From: Ruegeria sp. HKCCD8929
Lineage (GTDB): Bacteria > Pseudomonadota > Alphaproteobacteria > Rhodobacterales > Rhodobacteraceae
Direction: 5' to 3'
DNA length: 64,000 nt
Assembly (NCBI RefSeq): GCF_013031405.1
Contig: NZ_WPZY01000007.1
Span: 186,001 to 250,000 of the forward strand
The notes below the pieces were generated by a model that was not told the DNA's origin, made no database searches, and saw nothing but the letters and a program-made list of their open reading frames with translations. This document shows positions 26,546 through 35,750 of the stretch, piece after piece. The position numbers and the translations under genes are program-made. The stretch's first letter is position 1; every line of letters starts with the position of its first letter.

Positions 26546-28432
26546 TTGAAACACCCGTCTGACGCACCGCATTCCATCTATGGGGTTGAGAAATGGGGCA
26601 AAGGCCTCATCGAGGTGACAGAGGGTGGCGAGATTGGGCTGCGAAATCCGCTGGCCCCCGACGCGCCCGCAATCAGCCTGCCGGGCATCCTGCACGATCT
26701 CGACCAGCGCGGCATCAAATCGCCGATGATCCTGCGCATCAGTTCCTATCTGGAAAGCGAGATCGCCCATATCAACGAAAGCTTTCGCGACGCCATCACG
26801 CGCACCGGCTACAAGGGCAGCTATCGCGGCGTGTTCCCGATCAAGGTCAACCAGCAGGCCCAAGTGGTCGACCGCATCGTCGAGTTCGGCAAACAGTACA
26901 ATTATGGGCTCGAAGCGGGCTCGAAACCCGAACTGGTCATCGCACTGGCCCACCGTCTGGCGCGCGAGGCGTTGATTGTCTGCAACGGCGTGAAGGATGC
27001 CGAATTCATCCAGCTCGCCATCCTCAGCCGCAAGATCGGCTTCAACACGGTGATCGTGCTGGAAAGCCCGAAAGAGGCCGACACAGTCATCGAGGTCTAC
27101 AAGGAACTGGGCATCGAACCACTGCTGGGCGTGCGGGTGAAACTCACCAACCAGATCAGCGGCAAGTGGGAGGAAAGCTCGGGCGACCGCTCGGCCTTTG
27201 GCATGAACACCGATCAATTGGTGGCCGCTGTGGACAAGCTGCGAGATGCCGGGCTCCTGCATTGCTTGAAACTGCAGCATTCGCATCTGGGCAGCCAGGT
27301 GCAGGATGTGAACGATGTCCGCCGCGCCGTGGGCGAGGCCTGCCGCTATTACACCGAACTGACCCGCGAAGGCGTGCCGCTGACCCACCTCGATCTCGGC
27401 GGCGGCATGGGCGTGGATTACACGGGCGAGAAAAAGGCCACCGAGAACTCGATCAACTACACGGTCGAGGAATACTGCGCCAACGTGGTCGAAACCGTGG
27501 CCTACGCGATGGACGAGGCCGAGGTCAGCCACCCCACCCTCGTCACCGAAAGCGGCCGCGCCGTGGTGGCGACCTCATCCATGCTGGTCTTCAACGTGCT
27601 GGAAAGCACCCTCTATGATGCCCCCAACGGACCCAAGGCAGAGCCGGACGACCACCACATGGTCTCGGATCTGGCCGCAGTACACGGATACCTGACCCGC
27701 GACCGCCTGCAGGAATGCTGGAACGACGCCACCTTCTACCGCAATGAGTTGCGCGCCCTCTTCCGCCGCGGCTATGTCGACCTGCGCCAGATGGCCCGCG
27801 CCGAGCGCATCTACCTGTCGCTGATGGCCCGCATCAAGGCGCTGGTGGCCTCCGAACAGGACGAAACCGACGTCGACGACCAGCTCGAAAAACTGGCCGA
27901 TATCTACCACTGCAACTTCTCGCTGTTCCAATCGCTGCCGGACGTCTGGGCCATCGACCAGCTGCACCCGATCGTGCCGCTGCAAATGCTGAACCAGACC
28001 CCCGACCGCCGCGCGGTGCTCAGCGATATCACCTGCGACAGCGACGGCAAGATCGACCGCTTCATCCTCGCCGACGGCGTGTCCCCCAGCCTGCCCGTGC
28101 ACACCCTGCCCGAGGACGAATACTATATGGGCGTCTTCTTCGTCGGCGCCTATCAGGAAACGCTGGGCGACCTGCACAACCTCTTCGGCGACACCAATGT
28201 CGTCACCATCGACCTGCGCGCAGACGGCGGTTTCGACCTGCTGCATGAACAAGAGGGCGACACCATCTCCGAGGTCATGGCCTATGTCGAGTTCGACCCC
28301 TCCGACTGCGTCGCCGCCTTCCGCAAAATGGTGGACGAGGCGATCTCAACCGGTACTCTGATGGCCAAGGACCGCAAAACCCTGATGAGCGCCTACCGCG
28401 ACAGCATCAACGGCTACACCTACTACGAATAA
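26546..28432 (+). CDS. speA: Biosynthetic arginine decarboxylase
   Basis: A 628-residue PLP enzyme converting arginine to agmatine. It starts with TTG directly after an in-frame stop, with AAGGA about ten bases upstream; the next ATG lies beyond the conserved SIYGVEKWG. The PLP lysine is Lys100 in FPIKVNQQ, and the family features GLEAGSKPEL, LHCLKLQHSHLGSQ and LDLGGGMGVDYTG follow. It is the first of four polyamine genes in a row. Confidence 0.95.
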   Translation: MKHPSDAPHSIYGVEKWGKGLIEVTEGGEIGLRNPLAPDAPAISLPGILHDLDQRGIKSPMILRISSYLESEIAHINESFRDAITRTGYKGSYRGVFPIKVNQQAQVVDRIVEFGKQYNYGLEAGSKPELVIALAHRLAREALIVCNGVKDAEFIQLAILSRKIGFNTVIVLESPKEADTVIEVYKELGIEPLLGVRVKLTNQISGKWEESSGDRSAFGMNTDQLVAAVDKLRDAGLLHCLKLQHSHLGSQVQDVNDVRRAVGEACRYYTELTREGVPLTHLDLGGGMGVDYTGEKKATENSINYTVEEYCANVVETVAYAMDEAEVSHPTLVTESGRAVVATSSMLVFNVLESTLYDAPNGPKAEPDDHHMVSDLAAVHGYLTRDRLQECWNDATFYRNELRALFRRGYVDLRQMARAERIYLSLMARIKALVASEQDETDVDDQLEKLADIYHCNFSLFQSLPDVWAIDQLHPIVPLQMLNQTPDRRAVLSDITCDSDGKIDRFILADGVSPSLPVHTLPEDEYYMGVFFVGAYQETLGDLHNLFGDTNVVTIDLRADGGFDLLHEQEGDTISEVMAYVEFDPSDCVAAFRKMVDEAISTGTLMAKDRKTLMSAYRDSINGYTYYE

Positions 28433-28456
28433 CCCCCTGTGAGAGGAGACAACCCG

Positions 28457-29668
28457 ATGGGCAAGACACTGGTTGTTGGCGCGGGCGGCGTATCCCACGC
28501 CGCCGTGCACAAGATGGCAATGAACTCGGACATCTTCACCGAGATCACGCTGGCCAGCCGCACCAAGTCGAAATGCGACGCCATCGCCGCAGCCGTGAAG
28601 GACCGCGTGGGCGTCGACATCAAGACCGCCGCTCTGGACGCCTACAACGTCGCGGACACCGTCAAGCTCATCAAGGACACCGGCGCCGAGATCCTGGTCA
28701 ACCTCGCCCTGCCCTATCAGGACCTCGTGCTTATGGATGCCTGCCTCGAGGCGGGCTGCCACTACCTCGACACCGCGAACTACGAGCCCGAGGACGAGGC
28801 CAAGTTCGAATACCACTGGCAATGGGCCTATCAGGACAAGTTCAAAGAAGCCGGCCTGACCGCCATCCTCGGCTCCGGCTTCGATCCGGGCGTGACATCC
28901 GTCTTCGCCACCTGGCTCAAGAAACACAAGCTGGAGACCATCCGTCAGATCGACGTGCTGGACGCCAATGGCGGCCAGAACGAGCAGGAGTTCGCCACCA
29001 ACTTCAACCCCGAGATCAACCTGCGCGAAGTGCTGGCCGAAGTCCGCCACTGGGAAAACGGCAAATGGCACCACAGCCCGGCGATGACCCACAAGGTCGA
29101 GTTCGACTTCCCCGCCATCGGGCCCAAGAACATGTACCTGATGTATCACGAGGAGCTGGAAAGCCTCAGCACCCACTTCCCCGAGATCGAACGCGCCCGC
29201 TTCTGGATGACCTTCGGCGACGCCTACATCACCCATGCCAAGGTGCTGGAAAACGTCGGCATGACCCGCATCGACCCGGTGATGCATGACGGCAAGGAAA
29301 TCATCCCGATCCAGTTCCTGAAAACCCTGCTGCCCGATCCCGGCGATCTGGGGCAGGAGACCAAGGGCAAGGCCTGCATCGGCGACATCGCCACGGGTCA
29401 GGCCAAGGACGGCTCAGGCGAGAAGACCTATTACATCTACAACATCTGCGATCACGAGGAATGTTATGCCGAGGTGGGCTCGCAGGCCGTGTCCTACACC
29501 ACCGGCGTCCCCGCGATGATCGGTGCGGCGCAGGTGCTGAAGGGCAACTGGGTACAACCCGGCGTGTGGAACATGGAACAACTCGACCCCGACAACTTCA
29601 TGGACATGCTCAACGAACATGGCCTGCCGTGGCAGGTGCATGAATTGGACGGACCGGTCGAGTTTTAG
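28457..29668 (+). CDS. Carboxynorspermidine/carboxyspermidine synthase (saccharopine dehydrogenase family)
   Basis: A 403-residue protein with VVGAGGVSHAAVHKMA at the N-terminus and SGFDPGVTSVFATWL near residues 143-157. It matches carboxynorspermidine dehydrogenase, which condenses putrescine (or diaminopropane) with aspartate semialdehyde using NADPH. The ATG at 28457 follows GAGAGGAGAC. It lies 24 bases after speA and before the matching decarboxylase, so spermidine is made without S-adenosylmethionine decarboxylase. Confidence 0.92.
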   Translation: MGKTLVVGAGGVSHAAVHKMAMNSDIFTEITLASRTKSKCDAIAAAVKDRVGVDIKTAALDAYNVADTVKLIKDTGAEILVNLALPYQDLVLMDACLEAGCHYLDTANYEPEDEAKFEYHWQWAYQDKFKEAGLTAILGSGFDPGVTSVFATWLKKHKLETIRQIDVLDANGGQNEQEFATNFNPEINLREVLAEVRHWENGKWHHSPAMTHKVEFDFPAIGPKNMYLMYHEELESLSTHFPEIERARFWMTFGDAYITHAKVLENVGMTRIDPVMHDGKEIIPIQFLKTLLPDPGDLGQETKGKACIGDIATGQAKDGSGEKTYYIYNICDHEECYAEVGSQAVSYTTGVPAMIGAAQVLKGNWVQPGVWNMEQLDPDNFMDMLNEHGLPWQVHELDGPVEF

Positions 29669-29695
29669 GCGATGAGGGCCGCATAGACCCGCGGG

Positions 29696-29757
29696 GTGGC
29701 GCAATCGCGCCGCCCCATGGGGGCGGGTCGGCGCGGCCCGGCATGCCGCCGGGCGGA
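29696..29757. repeat. GC-rich structured repeat, family B
   Basis: Consecutive short hairpins: GGCGC-AATC-GCGCC, CCGCCCC-AT-GGGGGCGG and GCCCGGCAT...GCCGGGC. The second half aligns with 56403-56450 in the nirE-nirC junction (CCATGGGG[GA]..GGGTCGG...GCCCGGC.TG..GCCGGGCG). It sits between the synthase and decarboxylase genes of the spermidine pathway and could modulate their transcription or mRNA stability. Confidence 0.7.
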
Positions 29758-29780
29758 ACGCATCTCACAGGGAACACCAA

Positions 29781-30950
29781 ATGGCCGACATGATGACCAC
29801 ACAGGCAGGCGATGCCGGGGCCTTCCGCAGTTTCGACCTCAGCCGCGTCCCCACGCCCTGCTTCGTAGTGGACGAAACAGCAGTCGAACGAAACCTGCGT
29901 ATCCTCGCGGATATCTCCGACCGCTCCGGCGCCCATGTCCTCAGCGCGCTCAAGGCTTTCTCCATGTTCGCCCTCGCCCCGCTGATCCGCCAATATCTCG
30001 GCGGCACCTGCGCCTCCGGCCTCCACGAAGCCCGGCTGGGGCGTGAGGAATATGGCGGCAAGGTCGCGACCTTCTGCGCCGGCTACAAGGATGCCGATAT
30101 CGACGAAATCCTCGCCCTGTCGGACCACATCATCTTCAACAGCCCCGCCCAAAAGGACCGCTTCCTCGCCAAATCCCACGCCGCAGGCAAACAGGTCGGC
30201 CTGCGCATCAACCCCGAACATTCCGAGGGCGAGGTTCCCAAATACGACCCCTGCGCCCCCTGCTCACGCCTCGGCACGCCGGTCAGCCAGCTTGACGCAC
30301 GGGCGCTGAACGGCGTGGACGGTCTGCACATGCACACGCTCTGCGAACAGGGGCTCGAACCGCTTCAGCGCACATGGGCCTCGGTCGAACCCAAACTCGC
30401 GCCCTTCATCGGCGGCCTCAAATGGCTGAACTTCGGCGGCGGCCACCACATCACCCGTGACGATTACGACCGCGACGCACTGGTGGAGTTCATCAAGGGC
30501 ATCCGCAGCAAATACGGCATCGACGTCTATCTCGAACCCGGCGAGGCCGTGGCGCTGGACTCGGGCATTCTTGTCGGCGAAATCCTCGACCTGCCGCAGA
30601 ACGGAATGAACCTCGCCATCACCGATATCTCGGCCACCTGCCACATGCCCGACGTGATCGAGGCCCCGTACCGCCCCGCGCTGATGGACGAGGCGGACGC
30701 AGGCCACACCTACCGCCTCGGCGGCCCGTCCTGCCTCGCCGGTGACGTGATCGGCGATTACACCTGGGATCAGCCGCTGCACATCGGCCAGCGTTTCGCC
30801 TTCCTCGATCAGGCGCATTATTCGATGGTCAAGACCAACACCTTCAACGGCGTCCCCCTGCCCACCATCGCGCTGTGGAACAGCGAAACGGACGCGCTGA
30901 ACATCGTGAAGCAGTTCGGTTACGACGACTTCAAACAGAGACTTTCCTGA
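29781..30950 (+). CDS. nspC: Carboxynorspermidine decarboxylase
   Basis: A 389-residue fold-III PLP decarboxylase of the NspC family, removing CO2 from carboxy(nor)spermidine to give (nor)spermidine. The PLP lysine is Lys58 in HVLSALKAFSMF. GVDGLHMHTLCEQ, LNFGGGHHITRDDYD and a PSCLAGDVIGDYTW segment near the end (active-site Cys) complete the pattern. It follows the synthase after 112 bases containing a family B repeat and precedes speB by 9 bases. Confidence 0.93.
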   Translation: MADMMTTQAGDAGAFRSFDLSRVPTPCFVVDETAVERNLRILADISDRSGAHVLSALKAFSMFALAPLIRQYLGGTCASGLHEARLGREEYGGKVATFCAGYKDADIDEILALSDHIIFNSPAQKDRFLAKSHAAGKQVGLRINPEHSEGEVPKYDPCAPCSRLGTPVSQLDARALNGVDGLHMHTLCEQGLEPLQRTWASVEPKLAPFIGGLKWLNFGGGHHITRDDYDRDALVEFIKGIRSKYGIDVYLEPGEAVALDSGILVGEILDLPQNGMNLAITDISATCHMPDVIEAPYRPALMDEADAGHTYRLGGPSCLAGDVIGDYTWDQPLHIGQRFAFLDQAHYSMVKTNTFNGVPLPTIALWNSETDALNIVKQFGYDDFKQRLS

Positions 30951-30959
30951 GGGCTGGGC

Positions 30960-31802
30960 ATGAGCATTTTTCTTGACAGCGAACTGACTGCATCCGAGCG
31001 CAGTGATGAGGCCCGTTTCCGCGTGATCCCGGTCCCGCTGGAGCGCACGGTCTCCTATGGCTCAGGCACCGCGACCGGCCCCGAGGCGATCATCGAAGCC
31101 AGCAACGAGCTCGAGCGGATCACCGGCCATGCCGAGCCTTGCGCCGAGGGCATCTTTACCGAAGCGCCCCTCGATTGCGACGGCCCGCTGCCCGAGGTCA
31201 TGGAGCGCCTCGCCCAGCGCACCGAGGCCGCCATTCGCGCGGGCAAGGTGCCGGTCACCTTGGGCGGCGAGCACTCGCTCACCTACGGCGCGGTAACGGG
31301 TGTTGCGCGTGCGCTTGGTCAACCGGTTGGTATCGTCCAGATCGACGCCCATGCCGACCTGCGCAACGCCTATCAGGGCGAGACGCATTCCCATGCCTCG
31401 GTGATGCACCTGCTGGCCCGGGAAGGCATCCCTCTGGCTCAGTTCGGCGTGCGTGCATTTTGTACGGAAGAGGCTCAGACCCGAGTACAAAACGGAATAT
31501 TCCACGTCGATGCTGAAGAATTGGTTACCGGCAACATCCACGCCATCGACCTGCCAAAGGACTTCCCCGAAATGGTCTATGTCAGCTTCGACGTCGACGG
31601 CCTCGACCCCTCGCAGATGCCCGCCACCGGCACCCCGGTCCCCGGCGGCCTAGGCTATTATCAGGCGCTGCACCTGGTCGAGCACGCGCTGAAGGGCCGC
31701 AAATGCGTAGGTTTCGACGTGGTGGAACTGGCCCCCGACGGCAACGCCGCATGGGACTTCACCGCCGCCCAGATCGTCTATCGCCTGATGGCCGCCTGCT
31801 GA
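30960..31802 (+). CDS. speB: Agmatinase
   Basis: A 280-residue ureohydrolase. The two-manganese ligands are in GGEHS (near residue 101), QIDAHADLR (near 129) and SFDVDGLDPSQMPATGTP (near 209). With speA in the same operon the substrate is most likely agmatine, giving putrescine and urea. Putrescine would then feed the carboxyspermidine route. Its stop overlaps the converging LysR gene by 25 bases. Confidence 0.93.
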   Translation: MSIFLDSELTASERSDEARFRVIPVPLERTVSYGSGTATGPEAIIEASNELERITGHAEPCAEGIFTEAPLDCDGPLPEVMERLAQRTEAAIRAGKVPVTLGGEHSLTYGAVTGVARALGQPVGIVQIDAHADLRNAYQGETHSHASVMHLLAREGIPLAQFGVRAFCTEEAQTRVQNGIFHVDAEELVTGNIHAIDLPKDFPEMVYVSFDVDGLDPSQMPATGTPVPGGLGYYQALHLVEHALKGRKCVGFDVVELAPDGNAAWDFTAAQIVYRLMAAC

Positions 31803-32686
31803 TCCAGGCCGGTCAGCCAGTCCACAAAAACCCGCGCCGCACGGCGCTCACCCGCCCGCCCGGTGGTGCACGCGAAGTACCCACGCTCGGCTTCCAACCG
31901 CCGCGCACAGACCCGGATCAACCGCCCGGCAACGATATGATCCTGCAGCAGATCCTCCCACCCCAACATGATCCCATCCCCGTTCAGTGCCGCCTGCAGG
32001 TAAACGGTGAAGCTGGTGAACCGCTCGGCTGAGCCCGGCGGCGCGACGTGGACGCCGGTCCCATCCAGATACCGCTGCCAGTCGCGCGTGTGGAGACCAT
32101 GCACCAGATGCAGCAGACGGTGTTCGGGCAAGGCCTCCACTTCCAGTGGAGCGTCCAGATAAGAAGGCGCGCAAAGCGGCACCATCTCCTCGGCAAAGAT
32201 CAGCGCCTGACGCACGCCCGGCAACCGGTCGGGCTCGTCAAAGACGATGATCACGTCCGAACCGCCCTCGTGATACCGGTCGCTCAGATCGCGCGAGACC
32301 AGCTCGACCACGATATCCGGATGCGCCGCGCGGAAAGCGGGCAAGCGCTGCATCAGGTAGCAACTGGCGAAGCCGATGGTCGTATCCACCACCAGCGTAT
32401 TGCGCTCGGTCGGCAGGCGGATCTGCTCAACCGCCGTCTGCACCTGCATCAGGCTGCCCGCGACGGCGTGAAACAGCACGTCGCCCTCGGGCGTCAGGGT
32501 CACCGCCGGGCGGGTGCGGTGCAGCAGGCGCACGCCCAGTTCCGCCTCCAGCGCCGCGACCCGGCGGCTCATGGCAGGTTGCAGCACGTTCAGCTCCTGC
32601 GCCGCGCGCGAGAAGGTGCCGTTGCGGGCGACCGCCTCGAACGCCGTCAGCAGTTTCCAATTCAATCGAGCCACTTGTATTCCCAT
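31778..32686 (-). CDS. LysR family transcriptional regulator, divergent from the prpD-like/mttB-like operon
   Basis: A 302-residue LysR protein starting at MGIQVARLNW. The helix-turn-helix is at about residues 10-65 (LLTAFEAVARNGTFSRAAQELNVLQPAMSRRVAALEAELG) and the rest is a periplasmic-binding-like effector domain. A frame extended to 32761 runs into the opposite promoter and is rejected. It resembles GcvA-type LysR regulators. The 90-base divergent gap contains GAATGCCATTC (32694-32704), a possible part of its operator. It probably controls the MmgE/PrpD-MttB genes. Confidence 0.88.
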   Translation of the reverse strand: MGIQVARLNWKLLTAFEAVARNGTFSRAAQELNVLQPAMSRRVAALEAELGVRLLHRTRPAVTLTPEGDVLFHAVAGSLMQVQTAVEQIRLPTERNTLVVDTTIGFASCYLMQRLPAFRAAHPDIVVELVSRDLSDRYHEGGSDVIIVFDEPDRLPGVRQALIFAEEMVPLCAPSYLDAPLEVEALPEHRLLHLVHGLHTRDWQRYLDGTGVHVAPPGSAERFTSFTVYLQAALNGDGIMLGWEDLLQDHIVAGRLIRVCARRLEAERGYFACTTGRAGERRAARVFVDWLTGLDQQAAIRR

Positions 32687-32776
32687 ACGGAATGAATGCC
32701 ATTCGCATTTTGAGCATGTGCGGGCAAAAGGAAAGCCCCTAGCGTCGGTCGAAATGTCCAATGTCTGAGCGCGAAA

Positions 32777-34156
32777 ATGACCGAGGCCCGTCCCATTGCC
32801 CGAACTGCCCCCGCGCTGGAGCGGCTGGCGGCGTTTGTCGCCAACGCACCTCTAGAGCCGGACGCCGCCACGCTGCGCACCCTGCAGGACGGAGTGGTGG
32901 ATTGTCTGGGCTGTATCCTCGTGGGCTCGGGCACATCGGTGGCGCAAAACGCGCAGGCGGGGGTAAAGGCGCTCGGATCGGGAGGGCGCTGGCCAGTCAA
33001 CGGCACGGATTTGCAGGTAGGCCGCGCGCAAGCCGCGCTGCTGAACGCCGTGGCGGGCCATGCGCTGGACTTCGATGATTGGGAGGCCCCCGGCAATACC
33101 CATCCCACTGTTGTCATCCTCCCGGCCCTGCTGGCGTCGGTAGAAGGCACCACCTCGGGCGCCGACCTGATCGCGCCCTACCTTGCCGGGTTCGAGGTGA
33201 TCGCCCGGCTGGGCGAGGCGATGAATTTCGAACATTACGACGGCGGCTGGCACACCACCGCCACTCTGGGCGCATTGGGGGCTGCGGCGGCAGTGGCGCG
33301 CTTGCTGGGACTGGACACCCTGCAAACCGCACACGCCCTGTCGCTCGCCGCCAGCCGGGCGGCCGGCTATACCTGCCAGTTTGGCAGCAATGCCAAGCCG
33401 TTGCAGGCCGGGTTCGCCGCACAGGCCGCAGTGGAGTGTGCGTATCTAGCACAAGCGGGCGTCACCGGGCAGGTGCATGTGCTGGATCACCCCAAGGGCA
33501 TGGCGGCGCTGACCGGCGGGGCCAATCCCGCGCGGATGGAGGCGGCGCTGGAGCGGTTGGGCAAGCCGCTGGCGCTGGCCGAACACGGGCTGATCCTGAA
33601 ACCCTGGCCGAGCTGCGGCTATACCCACCGGATCATGACCTGCGCGCTTGAACTGGCGCCTAAGCTGGACAACCTCGGCCAGATCGATCGGACCGACCTG
33701 CACCTGCCGGATTTCCACTATGCCATCCTGCCCTTCGACACGCCCTCGCACTGCTCCGAGGCGTTGTTCAGCCTGCCCTTTGTGTGCGCCATGGGGCTGG
33801 CGCGGCAGGACCTGACACTGGCCAATGTGGCCCGGCCCACATGGGACGATCCCGAGATCGCCGCGCTCATCGCCAAGACCCGCGTGCACCCGTTCCGGCC
33901 CAAACGCCCTGACCAGAACTACGCCCCCGAAGACCCCGACCGGCTGGAGATCACTCTGACCGACGGGCGCCAACTGACCGCCTCCTGCATCTATCCCATC
34001 GGCGCGCCGCAACACCCGATGACCGAGGCGCAGATCCGCGCCAAGTTCACCGCCAACGCGGGACCGGTATCTCAGGATTGGGTCGATGCCCTGTTCGACT
34101 GGCCGCGCGCGCCCTCGATCCTCTCCCTGCTTGACGCGAAAGGAGACCGCCCATGA
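32777..34156 (+). CDS. MmgE/PrpD family protein
   Basis: A 459-residue member of the 2-methylcitrate dehydratase/cis-aconitate decarboxylase superfamily. Its features are VDCLGCILVGSG near residue 40, NAVAGHALDFDDWE near 95, THPTVVILPALLA near 113 and KPWPSCGYTHRIM near 275. Members dehydrate or decarboxylate tricarboxylates or are of unknown substrate. It is coupled by a four-base overlap to an MttB-like methyltransferase, unusual for PrpD itself, so a substrate other than methylcitrate is likely. Confidence 0.87.
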   Translation: MTEARPIARTAPALERLAAFVANAPLEPDAATLRTLQDGVVDCLGCILVGSGTSVAQNAQAGVKALGSGGRWPVNGTDLQVGRAQAALLNAVAGHALDFDDWEAPGNTHPTVVILPALLASVEGTTSGADLIAPYLAGFEVIARLGEAMNFEHYDGGWHTTATLGALGAAAAVARLLGLDTLQTAHALSLAASRAAGYTCQFGSNAKPLQAGFAAQAAVECAYLAQAGVTGQVHVLDHPKGMAALTGGANPARMEAALERLGKPLALAEHGLILKPWPSCGYTHRIMTCALELAPKLDNLGQIDRTDLHLPDFHYAILPFDTPSHCSEALFSLPFVCAMGLARQDLTLANVARPTWDDPEIAALIAKTRVHPFRPKRPDQNYAPEDPDRLEITLTDGRQLTASCIYPIGAPQHPMTEAQIRAKFTANAGPVSQDWVDALFDWPRAPSILSLLDAKGDRP

Positions 34157-35706
34157 CCCGTTCCCGATCCGGTCGCGCCGCTCGGCGTGCCGCCCGCGCG
34201 GATGGCGCGGGGTCCGGCCCCACATCCGCTATCTGGCCGGGCATCGAGGGTGGTCGTTATCGCCCGATCCCGCAGGACGGCATCGCCGCCATTCACGACA
34301 CCGCGCTGCGCATTCTGGCCGAGGTCGGCATGGCCCGCGCCACCCCGCGCTGCATCGACACCGTGACGGCGGCGGGTGGCGGCGTGACCGAACAGGGCCG
34401 CCTGCTGTTTCCACGCGAGATGGTCGAGCGGGTGCTGGCAACTGCGGGGCGCGGCTTCAAGCTCTATGGTCAAAAGCCGGAACACGACCTCGACCCCTCG
34501 GGCACCCGCATCCATCTGGGCACGTCCGGAGCCGCCGTCCACATCATCGACAGCGACACGCGCGAGGTGCGCGACAGCACGCTGCAGGACCTCTACGACA
34601 TGGCTCGGCTGGCCGAAGCGCTGCCCAATATCCACATGTTCCAGCGCACCGTGGTGGCGCGGGATCTGATCGACCCGCATGAAATGGAGCTGAACACGGC
34701 CTATGCCTGCGCCCTGGGCACTGCCAAGCCCATCGGCACTTCGTTCAGCTCGGCCCAGACCATGCGGGATGCCATCGACATCTTCCACCGCATCGCGGGC
34801 GGCGAGGCGGCATGGCGCGCGCGTCCCTTCTGTTGTGTCTCCACCTGTTTCGTGGTCCCGCCGCTCACCTTCGCCGAAGAGGCGCTGAGCATCATCGAAT
34901 GCGCCGCCGACACCGGCACGCCGCTGAAACTGGTCTCGGCGGGTCAGGCGGGCGCGACCTCGCCCGCACCGCTGGCGGGCGCGGTGGCGCAGCAGACCGC
35001 CGAGGTGCTGGCGGGGCTGGTCTATGTCAACCTGCTGAACCCGGGCCACCCGGCGCTGTTCGGCGCGCTGCCCTTTGTCAGCGACCTGCGCACCGGGGCG
35101 ATGTCGGGGGGCTCGGCGGAGCAGGGTGTGCTGATGGCCGCCTGCGCGCAGATGGCCCAGTTCTACGGCATTCCCTGCGCGGTCTCGGCAGGCATGACCG
35201 ATAGCAAGATGCCGGACTTTCAGGCCGGGTATGAAAAAGGCATCACCGAATTGCTCAGCGCGCTGGCCGGGGCCAACCTGATCTACGAAGCGGCGGGCAT
35301 GTATGGCTCGCTGCTGGCGGCCTCGAAAGAGAGCTTTGTTCTGGACAACGACCTGATCGGCTCGGTCCTGCGGGCGACGCGGGGGATCGACGTGACCGAG
35401 GATACGCTGGCCTTCGACGTGATCCGCGAGGTTTGCACCAACGGGCCGGGGCATTTTCTGGGCGCCGATCAAACGCTGAACCGGATGCAGTCGGATTATT
35501 ATTACCCGGCACTCGCCGACCGCCGGACACCGCAGGAATGGGGCGATGCCGGGGGGGACGACCTGCTGGAGCAGGCCCGTGCCCGGACCCGGGCGCTGCT
35601 GGCGGAACCAGTGCCGGACCACGTGTCACATGAGATCGACGCTGAGATCCGGCGGGCTTACCCGATCCGCCTGCCCCACCCGGCGCGGGGCATACACGCG
35701 GCCTGA
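34153..35706 (+). CDS. MttB-superfamily (trimethylamine methyltransferase-like) protein, non-pyrrolysine
   Basis: A 517-residue TIM-barrel protein of the MttB/COG5598 family (ISEVGMA-like ILAEVGMARATPRC, FKLYGQKPEHDLD, GTSGAAVHI, CVSTCFVVPPLTFAEEAL). There is no in-frame amber codon, so it is one of the non-pyrrolysine MttB homologues. These demethylate quaternary amines such as glycine betaine or have unknown substrates, and usually work with a corrinoid protein; none is encoded nearby. The N-terminus is a basic, disordered leader of about 30 residues. Coupled to the PrpD-like gene. Confidence 0.88.
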   Translation: MTRSRSGRAARRAARADGAGSGPTSAIWPGIEGGRYRPIPQDGIAAIHDTALRILAEVGMARATPRCIDTVTAAGGGVTEQGRLLFPREMVERVLATAGRGFKLYGQKPEHDLDPSGTRIHLGTSGAAVHIIDSDTREVRDSTLQDLYDMARLAEALPNIHMFQRTVVARDLIDPHEMELNTAYACALGTAKPIGTSFSSAQTMRDAIDIFHRIAGGEAAWRARPFCCVSTCFVVPPLTFAEEALSIIECAADTGTPLKLVSAGQAGATSPAPLAGAVAQQTAEVLAGLVYVNLLNPGHPALFGALPFVSDLRTGAMSGGSAEQGVLMAACAQMAQFYGIPCAVSAGMTDSKMPDFQAGYEKGITELLSALAGANLIYEAAGMYGSLLAASKESFVLDNDLIGSVLRATRGIDVTEDTLAFDVIREVCTNGPGHFLGADQTLNRMQSDYYYPALADRRTPQEWGDAGGDDLLEQARARTRALLAEPVPDHVSHEIDAEIRRAYPIRLPHPARGIHAA

Positions 35707-35716
35707 GAAAACGTAA

Positions 35717-35744
35717 AAAAGGCCGGAGCAATGCCCCGGCCCTT
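35717..35744. terminator. Bidirectional terminator between mttB-like and HD-domain genes
   Basis: AAAGGCCGG and CCGGCCCTTT pair around a loop of about nine bases, with A-rich sequence on the left and CTTTC on the right. It lies between the converging stops at 35706 and 35751 and can serve both. Confidence 0.7.
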
Positions 35745-35750
35745 TCATCC

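Noticed and set aside
34153..35706. Possible pyrrolysine-containing methyltransferase
   Set aside because: The frame has no internal TAG codon, and no pyl genes or corrinoid protein are present, so it belongs to the non-pyrrolysine MttB homologues.
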